Below, piece by piece: positions 27,574 to 40,402 of a stretch of DNA of 64,000 nucleotides (positions within the stretch are counted from its first letter, which is position 1; each line of letters starts with the position of its first letter). The stretch lies in assembly GCF_024713945.1 (NCBI RefSeq), contig NC_134685.1:1364001-1428000 (forward strand). The letters run 5' to 3'. Made by a program: the position numbers and the translations under genes. The stretch comes from Dermatophagoides farinae (Eukaryota > Arthropoda > Arachnida > Sarcoptiformes > Pyroglyphidae). The notes beneath the pieces were generated by a model that ran no database searches, was not told where the DNA came from, and saw nothing but the letters and a program-made list of their open reading frames with translations.

Positions 27574-29822
27574 ATGACAATCGATCAATAAATGATTTTT
27601 TTTCTGGACACGATTTTTCAATCAAAAAACAAAAAACAAAATTCAAATAAATCAGAAAAAAAATGTATTTTTTTCATACAAAATGGTCATTGTTTTAGTT
27701 TTCGTACATTCTACATTTCCCACGGATATATATCATGCATGATGATGATGATGATGATGATGTATGATTTAATGCATAAAAAACATACACGAGAACATCA
27801 TATTCATACGGACAACCCAACAACAACAACAACAGCAAACAATAGACCAAAAAAAAAACCAGTTTCATGCATTTTGCAGTTTCACACACACCGAAAAAAA
27901 AATTCATTCGAAATTTAAAGAAAAAAAATTACCAAATGAATGAATTTTATAAAACGAGAATTCACTGAATAAATGATAATTTTCTTTATGAAAATAATAA
28001 TCATCTTGATGATAATCATAAAGAATTTTAATGGCAAGAAAAACTTATTCTCTGTTTTCAAATCTCACACACACACACACACATGATCATCATCATGATC
28101 ATCAACTCGAGCCAGTTTGGGGTGTTTTTTTTGGTCAACAAAATTAATTATATTCAGCAACAACAACAGAAAAAAAATTGTCAAATAAAAAACAAACTAA
28201 ATGTCTATTTTGACATCAGAATCGAAAAAAATGAAGCTGAGCAAAAAAGCTATTAACGTTATCGATCCATTTGTTTTTTTTTTTTTTTTTTTGAACGGAA
28301 GAGAATTTTTTTTTGTCTGTTCATCAATTACCGTAAAAATTTATGTTTGTTTTGTATTACATGTAATTGGATTCATGTCATCATCATCATTAACTTGATT
28401 ATTTTTTCTCTCTTCATCTTTGTTTTTTTTGGTGTGTGTGGCTAACAACACAATCAAACATCGATGATGATGAGGAAACGATGGTGGTGGTGGTTGTGGT
28501 GGTAAACATGGTGAAAAAAAAATTGATCATCAATGATGATGAGAAATGAAAACAACATTCGGAAAAAAAGCAATCGAATAACCATGGAAAATCACTTGTT
28601 GATTTTTTTTCTATTTGTTTATGTTCGTTTATTTTCATCATTTTTTTTTTGGTATTTTTTTTGCATTTTCGATTCAATTTGATTTGATTCGATTTTTTTT
28701 CTTTCTGTTTCAGCTTGAAATGATCATTATAAAATAAGCGTTCTTCATCTTCTTCTTGTTCTTGATGTTGCATATATACAAAGTTTGACAACAACAACAA
28801 CAACAACAAAAAAAAAAACAATAACAATAATCAACGAAAAAAAAACAAAACAAAAAAATGAATTTGATAGATTGATGTTGTATTGTTTTTTTTTATCATT
28901 ATCGACGATATATTTATTTTTTTTTATCATTTCTGGTTAGTTATAATTATTGTCTATTTTTCTCTCTCTCTTTGCTGCTATACAATGATATATATATAGA
29001 AATATGGATAGATCAATCGATTGATCGATCGATCAAAGTCGTTTTTATTTGTTTGTTATTGCAAACACACACACACACAGAGAGAGAAATGAAAAACAAG
29101 AATTTTCAATTATTAATATATAGCCAACCACATCATCATCATCATCATCATTAATTGGAAAAATCAACCAGAAATATACGAAAAAAAACAAACAAAAAAC
29201 AAAAGCGGCAATTTCTCGAACAGAGGATAGAAATTCAATTCAAAATTGGATGGAATTTGAACCATGGAATTTTTTTGTGTGTGTGTGTGAGCTACAAAGA
29301 GCTATATATCAGTGCAAACATTCAATGTTCGATTATTATTCAATGTTTGATGATAATAAATAATAACAATTTGGAAAAAAAACATTAATATATGAAAAAA
29401 AAATTGGATAAACATTGAAAAACATAAAAATGATCAAATGATGATGATGACGATCATCATCATCACAAAAAAACGACCGCATCATCATCATCATCATCGA
29501 TTTGATTATCATGTCCATACGAGGTGATTAAAAATATATCATGGATAATCAAGAGAAAAAAAACCACAACAAAAAAAAAATTTATTATCCAAATCATGAT
29601 CGATTCGATCGAGTGATGATGGTCGAATAAAAAAAAAAACATTCAAAGCTAATGATATTTTCCTTCTTTTTCTATTTTCACATCCACACACACACACACA
29701 CACAAAACATGCTCAATTCAAATTCAAAAAAATGATGATGATGATGATGATGGTTTAAATCAAACATTTTCATATATTATAATTATCTGGAAATATAAAT
29801 TTTTGTTGATGATATCGGATAT

Positions 29823-29845
29823 TGTGTGTGTGTGTGTGTGTGTGT
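29823..29845. repeat. (TG)n microsatellite
   Basis: Perfect TG array followed by an imperfect continuation to about 29860. Confidence 0.85.
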
Positions 29846-31932
29846 CTATGTGTGTTTTGTGTTTTTACATTTTGGATTTCATTTTGTTCTCATGGTTTTT
29901 TTTCTGAAAAATTCTTGTAGAAAAAAAATTGCTAAATATATATATAGATGATGTGTGTGCGTGTGTGTGTGTGTGTGTGGTTTGAATGTAATTAACCAAC
30001 CGAACAACAACAACAACAACAAACGAGAAAAAAAAGAGAAAAATCTGTTGTTACAAATGATTTGTTGATGAAATGTTTGATTTAGTACTGTATTTGGTCG
30101 ATCATATATCCTATCCTATTATAATTTGTTTGAATGTGAAAATATTATTGTTCAATATTCACGATTTGTTTTGTTATTTAGTAACATCGATAATATGATG
30201 ATGATGATGATGATGACAACGGGGAAAAAATAGATATTATCCATGTGAATGTATGTGTTCCATCATCATCATCATCAACATCATATTTCGATTGGTGAAA
30301 TTCAATGATGATCTCATTCACAACACAAGCACACAAATATATCATAAAAACAAATGATGATATGTGAAATGAATAATCAAAATCAACAAGAAAAAAAATT
30401 TTTTCGGTTAAAACAATAACGAAAAAAAAATTGGGATTCAACTTACCGTAGGCCAGGAAATTGCACACTATTACATAATTATTAGTCTTGAATTTTCATC
30501 ACCACGGTTTTGTTGCATGTTTATTTGGTCGGGATGAATTTTTTTTTTTTTTTTTTTGAGTGCATGTAATTTGAAAACAAAAACAAAGCGGGGGTGTTGT
30601 TATTCGTATTCGATTTTTGTTGTTGTTTTTGTTGTTGTTGTTCCAATAATCTCAATTATCATTCGATTTGATATTCAAATCAAGTTTTGTAATGCCAGTT
30701 TATGATGATTTTTTTTTTTGGTGTGATTCAGTTCGGGATACATGGCATTAATCATCATAATGATGATAATAATCAAGATCAAAAAAAAATCATACTTTCA
30801 TTTACATAATTTATATTCGAAATAAACATCTTCATTGGTCAATAATTATTTTGTTTCACCCCTACCAATCGTCTCTGCATGTTGTTGTTGTTGTTGTTGA
30901 TTGACGAATTCTTGGAATGTTATTATTCTCATTGATCATATCAAATTTTTTTCCGTTTTCTTTTTTTTCTGTGTGGTATATAACTCTCTCTATATATATG
31001 ATCATTATCGGTCTGTTGATTCACTTGATTTCTCAAATTTGATTTGATTTGCATTACATCATCATCATGGTTTGAAATCTCAATGAATGATTGAATGAAT
31101 GAATGAGCAATGATCCGTTTGAATTACGTTTTTTTTTCGTTGTTGTTGTTGTTGTTGTTCATCTTTTTTTTCATGATTTTAATTGTGTAATAATTCACGA
31201 AAACGACGACGACGACGATGATGATGGTGATGAAAGAGACAATCATCACGTTATTCAGAAGGGTCATTATCAGGATAGAAAATAAAACAAAAAATTTCTA
31301 ATTTTTTTTTCTGTTCCCGGTTCTCACATCAAAATTATGATGAAGATAATAATAATTCTGTATGCCTTTTTTAGATGAATGCAACAATTAAATGGCTGGC
31401 AAAAAAAAAGAAAAAAAAGAATTGAAGGTTAGCGCAACAACAACAACAACAAAAAATTGATAATTAACTTGACTTACAGGATGAATGTGAATCATTTGAA
31501 AATTGTCAAAAAATTTTTTTGTTTTGTTTTGTTTGTTCATCATCATCTCAGACGAATTTTGATTTATTCGATAAACGATGTATGGGGTTCATTCATTCGA
31601 ATCATTTATCTATATATCCAAAGATTCGATTATTCGATGAGAATTATTCGATTTGGTGATCATCGTCATTGTTTTTGAAAAACACAATCCAAACACGCAA
31701 ATTTCGATTCATTTTTTTTGTGTGTGTGTTGCTGTTTCTTTCTTCGATAATAATCATAATCATAATGATGATGATGATGATGATGATAATAATAATCATC
31801 ATTTTTTTTTTGTTTTGTTCCATTCGAATACCCATTTTTTTTATAATCATTATCATTCGTAATCGATGATGAATTTTTTTTTTTTTTTTTTTTGAATTTG
31901 AATTGAAAAAATTTTCCCTTTTTTGTGAATTT

Positions 31933-31951
31933 GAGAGAGAGAGAGAGAGAG
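31933..31951. repeat. (GA)n microsatellite
   Basis: Perfect GA array; this motif is rarer here than CA/TG or ATC. Confidence 0.85.
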
Positions 31952-32322
31952 TTGATAATTGGTGATGAATTGTAGAATAGAATTATAGAAATCAATCGGC
32001 CATAGAAGTGGAAAAAAAGGGATGAAAAATGAACAATTTTTTGTTTTCATCACTGATTTTATAATAATCATCTTCAAAGTGATTAAGATTTTTTTTTTTC
32101 AATGAAGTTTTTCAAAATGATGACAATCAAAATAATAATAAGTAATGATGATGATCAATGAGAATTTACAGCAGAAATTCGGTTGATTCTATTCACCATT
32201 TTTTTTTTGTTTGTTTGTTTATGATAAATGATGATTTGGGGAATCCTTTTTTTTTTCTTCGGAAAAAAAATTCATTTCGAACAAAAATGTTCAACATTAA
32301 CATAAACAATTTAAGGCTCGTG

Positions 32323-32337
32323 TGGCGCCATCTTTTA
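32323..32337 (-). promoter_or_regulatory. YY1/Pho-like AAGATGGCGCC element
   Basis: Read on the minus strand, this reads AAAGATGGCGCC. The core AAGATGGCGC matches the YY1/Pleiohomeotic-type element often found near animal transcription starts. It sits in a short, complex, relatively GC-rich segment between the acyltransferase 3' end and the castor upstream region. It could mark a distal castor promoter, but no transcript evidence is available. Confidence 0.25.
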
Positions 32338-32753
32338 TCCATATGTTTCTAAATTGATCGCTCATAATGCTGCCACCTGTTGATTGAAAATTCGGCCAAA
32401 AAAAAAAAATTCTTTTTTTCACTGAAATTCAATTTTATTAAATTATTATAAAATTAATTAATAATCTCGTTAATCAATTGAATTAAAATCATACATAATC
32501 CATACGAATCTATATTTATCAAATGTTTATATATATAAATTAAATTTTTCAGATTTCTATATGGAAGGAGAAAAAAAAATTCTAATTTGAATAATATTTT
32601 CAAACAATTAAAAACAAACAAAGTGATGAAAAACTTCTGAAATACAAATCGATGATTGATGATTAAATGATGATGATGATGATGATTTGTTCGATGTGTG
32701 TGTGTGTAGATCCCGTTTTTTTTTCTTGTTGTTGTTGTTGTAGTAGTATTTTA

Positions 32754-34570
32754 TCACAATTCTTTCATTTTTAATAGCTCAGATTCTTCATCTTCATCTT
32801 GTTGTTGTTGTTGTTGTTGATCATATAGAGCATTTACTTTGGTTGTTAATTGAACATCGAAATTTGTATAGATGAAATTTTCATTTCTATCACAATTATC
32901 ATTACGGCTATTTTGTTGTTGATTATTATTACCATCTTGTAGATAATTATTATCATCATTATCCAAACCGGATAATAATGTTTGACTAAATTTCCATTGT
33001 TGTTGTTTAATCCATTCTGGTTTCACTGGCTGTCGTTTTAATTGTCCATCCCATTCCATATCAACTAGGCCACCTTTTGATGCTATTTTTGATTTGACAC
33101 GATTAGCAAATTCAATGGCTGATTCATCCAATTTACGTGTCATTGGTGGTAAATACCAAACATCACATACAATTGCCCATGATGTCATCATCATCATCCA
33201 ATAACGTAGATAGCCATATTTACTTGAATTCCAGAATGGATCACCAAAACGTGCATCATATTTTATGGCAACCGGATAGATGGTAGCGCCGATTTCAAAA
33301 CTACCTTTTTTAAACATCATAACGGCTGAATTATTTATACAGGTTCCTTCAGGAAAAATTAATATCGGCATCTTTTTCTCCTCTGTATGTTGACGTAATC
33401 TACGTGATACAGCTTATTTAGCAATTTGTTTTGGATGAATGAATGAATAAATGAATTAGCAAAAAAAAAATATGGAAAAAAACAACAACAAAAAAAACTT
33501 ACCCAAACGATCATTCATTTGAAAACGATCGAACCAAATATGATCGGATGAACGTGAAATTGTACGCTGTAATATGCCAAGAAATCCACTATGTGATTGT
33601 CCAATAAGTGAATAACAATTATCACAATGTAAAATAATAACATCAATAGGTGATGTATGATTAGCCACACAAATGCCACCAGGTTGTGCTTTATTTTCTT
33701 CATCATGATAATTGATAATACTGCCAAATGAACGTGATAATATACGTGAAACATGTATCAATAGATAATATTGTATAGCTTTACGGAATCGGGTTTCCGG
33801 TAAGAAACCAAGAAATGTACAAACAAACGATAACCATCCAATACCAATGATAAATATAAATAGACGTGTTGGAAATAGTATTAGATAACGGAATAGAAAA
33901 CCACAAAGCCATATGAATGCAAGACGAAATGATCGATAATGTGAAAAATTATCGGTTCTTGTCAATAGATTCCATGTTTTTAATTCTTCAGCAGCAAAAC
34001 GTTTTGTAACGGCATCATCAATGATTGCCTCTATACCAAGCGATGTAAAATCCATTACTGTGGATAATTGTAAACGATTTTGTGTTTCACATAATCTTAA
34101 TGTCATTGAACAATTTTTTCGAAAACTTTCCGGCACTATTCAAATGTAAATGATGACAAATGAAAAATAATGACAAATTAGATAATATATGATGATCACA
34201 ACATACCTTCATCATCACTATCAACATCTGAATCAGAATCAAAAGCACTATCCGTATTATAATCAGAATCCATTGATGATGAATGTGATGAAATACGATC
34301 ATTCGATTCTTGTGATTCAGTTCGTTTAAAATGGCCACCATTTTGCTGCTGCTGCTGTTGTTGTTGTTGTTGATTATGACGATTTCGTCGTTTTTGTTGT
34401 AGCTCTTGATTAATTCGTTCAACACCACGTTGTCCATATTCAAATAATTTCAATAGATTACTAACATAGATTTGATGGATAAAAAATCTATGTCCAACCG
34501 ATGCTAGACCAAGATATAGGATCAATATGATCAACTGGATGGCAAATAGCGTTATAATTAATGTCAACAT
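32754..34570 (-). CDS. Glycerol-3-phosphate acyltransferase, GPAT3/4 (AGPAT6/9) type
   Basis: Exons 34570-34207, 34135-33503 and 33412-32754 join in phase 1 with introns of 71 and 90 nt; the protein is 551 aa. It is expected to transfer an acyl group from acyl-CoA to sn-1 of glycerol-3-phosphate, the first step of glycerolipid synthesis, at the ER membrane. It has an N-terminal hydrophobic segment (residues 1-24), a polyQ insert near 65-75, further hydrophobic segments around 190-235, the HX4D acyltransferase box NHTSPID (280-286) and the FPEGTCIN box (353-360), followed by MMFKKGSFEIG and YPVAIKYD. These match GPAT3/GPAT4 rather than AGPAT1/2. Vertebrate relatives are about 430-460 aa; the excess is low-complexity sequence at the N-terminus and C-terminus (polyQ near 530-540). 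Which paralogue it is cannot be settled by eye. Confidence 0.92.
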
Positions 34571-35504
34571 TTTCGAAACAAAAAAAAAAGAAAAAAAAAT
34601 TTTTCAATTTGATGATTTTTAATTTCCGATTCAATTTTCAATATTATATTGCATTTGAAATATAACAATGATGATGGATGATGACGACAACAATCGTACG
34701 ACGATGATGATGATGATGATGATAATTAAATGGCAACGATGCTGATGATGATGATGACTATGCTCAATTTACTATTATCATCATTACAATGATAATAATG
34801 ATGATGATGAAAATAAAATCGGATATAAATAACGAGGGATTTTTCTTTCGTTTCAAAAGAAAAAAAAATTTATATTTGTAGTGTTGTTCGTGTTTTTCAA
34901 TATAAAATTTCAATGTTGACTAAATTGATTGATTGAACGAACGATCGATTGATTTATTGATTGTAATGATGGAAATATCGATAAAATATGCCTTACATCA
35001 TCATCATCATGATGATTATTAAAACAGCAGCAGACAACACGTTGTGAAAATATTAATATTGTCGACTGTCGTTTTTTTTTCTCTCACTCGTATGATTAGA
35101 GATGACGATGGCGAAAAAAAACACACTTTGATTTTTGTTTTTTTTTTGTTGTCGATAAATTCAATGAACCAGCCACACCACCACAATCATCAAACACGAG
35201 AAAACATTTGATCAATTGATTTTTTTTGTTCAAGCTCTATTGTTCAATGATCATGATCATCATCATCGTCATCATCATATTCATAGCCAATTTTTATCAT
35301 TCATAATATGAACAAAATCGTTCATGTTATGGCCACAAGATTAAAAATCTTTAAAATTTTGATTAAATGACAACCAAAAAAAAAAAAAAATTTTTTCATA
35401 AAGTTAGAGCAGTAGATGAAAGAAAATTCATAAAATGTCCAAAAAAAAAAAAAAAAAAAAATGGTTTCAATTTCACATTTACATTCGAATCTATTTCCAC
35501 ACAA

Positions 35505-35532
35505 TGTGTGTGTGTGTGTGTGTGTGTGTGTG
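35505..35532. repeat. (TG)14 microsatellite
   Basis: Perfect TG array next to a poly-A/T-rich segment. Confidence 0.9.
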
Positions 35533-36787
35533 GCTGTGTTTAGAACAAATTATCACCGGATATACAATTTGTAAACGACGAATATGAAAGAAAAAAAATG
35601 TTGAGCACAATTTTTCACTGGAAATGATAAGAAAAAAATTTTTTTTTGTTTTTTATACAACGAAACATGCAAAATTGTTATTGTTGTTGATGAATGTGAA
35701 AATTTTAATTTGTCTCTACATTTGTTTAATGAACCGCATGTTTAGTAAAGTTTATTCGATGTGTTGATAAAATAAAATGACAAAGACACAGAAAACTTAA
35801 TAGTTTATTTTCACAGCCATCACCAGCACCACTGTGTAGTTTTATTGATTGATTGATTGATTGATGATGAAAAAAAAATTTTTCAATTTTTTTTTTAAAA
35901 ATTCAAAAATCAATATTTGCAATGTTTACACACACACACACACACACACACAGACACAGCAGCAGCAGAACATAAAATCGAATGATTTTTGTTGTTGTTG
36001 CTGTTTTTTTTTTTTTTTTTTTTTTGGTGATTGATAATATTGAGGAAAAAATGGACAATATTTATGTGTGTGTGTTTGTTTGTTTGCGTTGTTGATGTGA
36101 AATGATGAAGAATGATCAATGTGATATATAAGAAAAAGGATGATAACTGAATGATGTGGTTCGATGTTTCTTTATATATAAATCGATTATCATCATATCA
36201 TATTACAATAATCATCAATCAAATCAAATCGATCGATCGATAATCATTATCATTAAATACAGTGTATATATAGAAAAAAAGAAAACAGAAGATGTTCGAA
36301 ATCAAAAAACAAAAAAAAAATTCTGTGCCCATTCATAGATAATGGAAAAAAAGATTACGTTCGAATTTTTTTTTCTTCTTTTTGGTTACGTTGATCAGTG
36401 ATTTGATTTGTTTTTTTTTCACCTACTTTTTTTTGGCATGACAACAAAATGACAAAAATTTGGTTGACAACAACAATGACAACATTGGTTGATGATCATT
36501 ATCATCATCATTCGAAGAAGGAAAAAGGAAAGAAAAAAATGACAACAAACCATAAAACAGTAAACAAACAAACAAAAAAATTCTAATGCCACGACAACAT
36601 CGAACAAGTTTGTGTTAAAGGATCATTGTCTGTCAACGTGTTGTTGATGATGATGGTGGTTATTGTCCGTTGTTGTAACATTGGTGAGAAAAAAAAGAGA
36701 GAAAAATGAACAACGTGCAAATCGAACACGAGCTAGAGAGAGAGAGAAAGAGAAAAGGAAATTAAATTGTGAATAACGTTCTTCGAT

Positions 36788-36789
<2 letters not shown>

Positions 36790-36833
<44 letters not shown>

Positions 36834-36910
36834 ACAACAACAAAGACAACAACAACAACAACAACGACAACGACGACAACAACAACAACAACGACAACAA
36901 CAACAACAAC
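36790..36910. repeat. Long (AAC)n array with ACG interruptions
   Basis: About 120 bp of AAC triplets with periodic GAC/ACG variants. It is the longest triplet array in the window. On the minus strand it reads as GTT repeats and gives a spurious poly-Val ORF. Confidence 0.9.
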
Positions 36911-37302
36911 ACTCAATGACAAAAAAGTGTTAGTTAAACGAACTTAAACGTTCTTGGAACACATCATACATCATAATGCATTGAACATTGATTGTTGACT
37001 CTTTCTTTTCCGATTTTTGTTTTTTCGACAATTTATAGAAAAAAAAACAAGTTTTTTGAATCAAAATAAAAGGGGAACACAAATTTATTTATTTGGATCA
37101 ATGAAAATGATGATGATGATGATTCATACACGCACACACACACACAAAGAGAGACAAAACAAAACGGTTTCACATATAGTCTGTAGTATGTTTGTTTTTA
37201 GATCCTTGATTTCCGTTTTTTTTTCATTTTCATTTCAATTTTTATGGGGAAAAAAAGACGATACAAAAAAAAAAAGATTTGAGACGAAAGTAAAAGTTAC
37301 AG

Positions 37303-37328
37303 GTAGTAGTAGTAGTAGTAGTAGTAGT
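37303..37328. repeat. (GTA)n microsatellite
   Basis: About eight GTA units; an uncommon triplet here compared with GAT and AAC. Confidence 0.9.
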
Positions 37329-37895
37329 TGTTATGTGATGTTTTTTTTATTTCAAATTTTTTTTTCATCATCATTTCATGATTTACAATAATTATCATCA
37401 TCATCGTTTGATGTCATTGATGAATGTTAGGATAGCTATAGTATGAGTATATTCGAAAATCGGAAACCAGTTATTTTAGGATGTTTTATTTGTGTGTATT
37501 TTTATTTTCACTTGGCCATCATCATCATGGATTTGCTTATCTTGATGATCATTTTGATTATTGAATATTGATTCTGGCTTAAAGCTTGAAGGTTGGTTGA
37601 TTGAATGGGTGGTGGTTTTTTTCTTTCTTCTGTTGTCTCTCAAAGAGAGGCCAGTAGTACCCAAATCTTTTTTTTTTTTTTTTGGACAATTGAATAGGAA
37701 GGGATGATTTTTTTTTTAGTAACTAGACCTTGATGAACAACAAATGGCAATCCTTTACAATGATAATGATGATGATGATGATGGTGATGCAAGATGAAGA
37801 TGCAAGTAAATTCCATACAATTAACCGAATGACCAAGAAAAAAAAATTTTCACAGATTCAAGATAATTTCTTTTTTTTTTTGTTCACCACCATCA

Positions 37896-39616
37896 TCATC
37901 TTCGTCGTCGTCGTCGTCGATTTAGATCGATTTTCATTGGATTCCAACCACAGCTAGATATTTGTCTTCCTTTCATTGCATTATATTTAGCACGAATTAA
38001 TTTATCAACATTCCAATTATGATTTTGATCTTTTTCATTTAAAAATTCATTCAGATTCATTTGTTTTGAGCCATGATTATTATCAGGTATCCGTAAATCA
38101 ATTCCATTTGATCTAAATATTAGATTCAACAATTCAAGATTCATTTTTTTTTCTTTTGTAATGATTAGAAAATTATACCTGGTCAATGTAACATTCAAAT
38201 CATTTAGATCTAATAATGACATGATTGTTGCCAATGAATGTGTCGATAAACATGCATCCAATCCATCGATTCGTGGATAATGATGTAGCCAAACAAGACA
38301 ATTTTCATTTTTATCATCGAAACCAGCCTGTAAATAAATAAATAAACGACAACAATCAATAATTTTTCCCTTCACTATATCTACATAAATTTATTATATA
38401 TAAAAATAAACTTACTTTGACAGTTCGATTTGATGTATTTATATAATTACATTCAACAATAATTTTATCCATTGCCGTCGTTTTGATTATTGGCGATTCA
38501 ATCAACATTTCAAATGTTCGTTGTTCACCACCATTATTATTTAAAGAGAAAATTTGTTGTCGTCGTCGTCGTTTTTGATGATCAATTATTTCAACAATCA
38601 TTTCATCAATATAATGATGATTTGTACCGGCAATCACTGAAACGATTCGAATTTCATTATCAATCTGCTTTATGTGTAAATAGAAAACAAAACAAATCAA
38701 TCAATAAATCAATCAACCAATCAATCGATAGTTAGAAATTGAATAAATAAACATACATTTTGTATGCAAACATTTGTATTGCATACACCTTTCATTGACC
38801 AATGATTTAATTTAGGTGGAATAAAAAAGAAAGAATCCGGTACAATGCCAATGGCAATAATACCAGCTTCAATGGTGATTTCTGTCTCATCCAATAGATA
38901 AAGATCAAAACCAGAATGATCGATAATTTGATCGTAAAAATCATTTAAATATTCAATCATTAATAATAATGTTTGTTTGCCCGAATCCATTGATCGATAA
39001 TGATTGAATGCAAGCCCTACATTGGCTGGATATTGTATCAATGTTTGATTATGTTCTAAATTTGGCCATTTTGCTGTCGATAGCCGTTGTATGCAAACAT
39101 ATTTTGTTTCATTTTTATCCATAAAAATTAATTCTTCATTAATCATTCGATCATCATCAACATCATTATCGATGATTTCATCACAAAGAATCAATTCCAT
39201 ACGAAGAATTTTATCACCATTTTCAATATATGTTCGAATCTCATTAATATAACGAATTTGTTGATCATTATCATCGAATGGTATGCTGACAATTTGTCTG
39301 ATTAAACAATTTGTTGTATTGTTGTTGTCATCTGTCGTCGTTGTTGTTGTGATTAATTCTTGCTGGAAAAAATAAAAATAAAAATTTCATCAGATTAATT
39401 TAACCAAAAAAAAAAAAAAAAAATTCCGAAAAACATCCACCCGCTCACAAATACCGTTTCATCGAAATAGACGCTCCAAATTTCCAATGTATCGATTGAT
39501 TGTAATGACCAGATAATTGTTAATAATAATGGAATAATGATGGTAAATGTTCGTTTCATCATCATCATTGTTGTTCTTGTTGGTTGGTTGGTTGGTTTGT
39601 TATTAATCACAATCAT
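37896..39616 (-). CDS. Secreted copper type II monooxygenase-like protein (PHM/DBH/MOXD1 fold), copper ligands mostly lost
   Basis: Exons 39616-39455, 39362-38757, 38667-38416 and 38327-37896 are all in phase 0, with introns of 88-92 nt; 483 aa. An N-terminal hydrophobic segment (about 25-42) suggests secretion; start at Met17-20 would give a cleaner signal peptide. Two jelly-roll domains are recognisable by family landmarks: NCLIRQIVSIPF and ILRMELILC (domain 1), PANVGLAF, AGIIAIGIV and FIPPK, CNTNVC (domain 2), and GFDDKNENCLVWLHHYP, which lines up with GFGILEEMCVNYVHYYP of dopamine beta-hydroxylase. There is no DOMON domain, so the layout resembles PHM. Of six copper ligands only one His (about 273) seems kept: the HH pair reads LR (107-108), the HY His reads Glu (191), HTH reads HHY, and the Met reads Asn (349). 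Catalysis is therefore unlikely. It ends in seven Arg encoded by a CGA/AGA repeat. Confidence 0.8.
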
Positions 39617-40146
39617 GTAAAATAATCACCAAAAAAAACGAACGAATTGCCAATTATTTTAAATTGGCCACAACAACAACAACAACAAAACTTATGAATG
39701 TTGAATCTCGATTGTTTGATTGGAATTATAATTCACAACACATGTGTCAAGAACATGGATTTTTTTTGGATCTCAAACAACAACAACAACAATCACAAAA
39801 TCAATCACAGTGAAACAAAAAAAAAAATTCGAGATCGTTATTGGGCCAAACATCACATGAAAAAAAAACCATGCCATATATCAACCACACACACACACAT
39901 TACAATGTGATCAATAGCCGGTCTCAAACTTGATAAATAGTGTTGTTGATCAACACACACACACATAGACGTCGATAACGATAAATTTCAAAAACAAAAA
40001 TCTCTCTTTTTCACGCCAAAAAATAAATAAATTCCAATTTCTCTCTCATACATGGAAAAGCTTGTTGCGCTAGTTTTTTTTTCCATTGAAGAAATGAAAT
40101 TACATCTTGATTACATTTTTTTTTGCTGGGTGTTATCTTTGACCGG

Positions 40147-40178
<32 letters not shown>
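40147..40178. repeat. (GAT)n microsatellite
   Basis: Nearly perfect array of about ten GAT units; it produces poly-D and poly-M ORF artefacts. Confidence 0.9.
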
Positions 40179-40383
40179 ACCGTACCTGTATCGGGCATTT
40201 ATTTATTCGAGAAACATCCAAGTGTGTGTGTGTGTGTGTGTCGAATTCAATTATTGTCTCATTTTTCGTTACAAGAACTAAAAATTGCGTTTTTGTTGTT
40301 GTTGTTGTTGTTGTTGTTTCTACACATTTTATTTTTTTCCAAATAGAAAAATTATTTGGATTTTAAAATTCATCAAGTTTATC

Positions 40384-40402
40384 TATCCATCCATCCATCC
40401 AT
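40384..40402. repeat. (ATCC)n microsatellite
   Basis: Short tetranucleotide array. Confidence 0.8.

Larger units (their letters stand above)
26600..32753. other. Gene-free DNA between castor upstream region and GPAT gene
   Basis: Microsatellites and homopolymers: T29 at 26626-26654, A24 near 27333-27356, (AC)n at 27542-27568, (TG)n at 29823-29845, (GAT)n and (AAC)n blocks, (GA)n at 31933-31951. A more complex, less repetitive segment at about 32300-32400 contains GGCGCCATCTT and may be a promoter. The 3' UTR of the acyltransferase should end somewhere in about 32400-32753. Confidence 0.6.
34571..37895. other. Intergenic region, GPAT start to monooxygenase-like 3' end
   Basis: Contains the acyltransferase promoter (unresolved) in its first few hundred bases. 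The rest is (GAT)n, long A/T runs, (TG)n at 35505-35532, (CA)n at about 35929-35952, an AAC/ACG array at 36790-36910 and a (GTA)n array at 37303-37328. No gene is seen. Confidence 0.65.

Noticed and set aside
28414-28827. 137-aa minus-strand ORF
   Set aside because: Low-complexity leucine, threonine and serine runs from triplet repeats; no splice or start support.
36623-36922. 99-aa minus-strand ORF, mostly Val
   Set aside because: Pure translation of the (AAC)n/(GTT)n array; no start context, no conserved residue.
38490-38735. 81-aa plus-strand ORF
   Set aside because: Antisense shadow of exon 3 of the monooxygenase-like gene.
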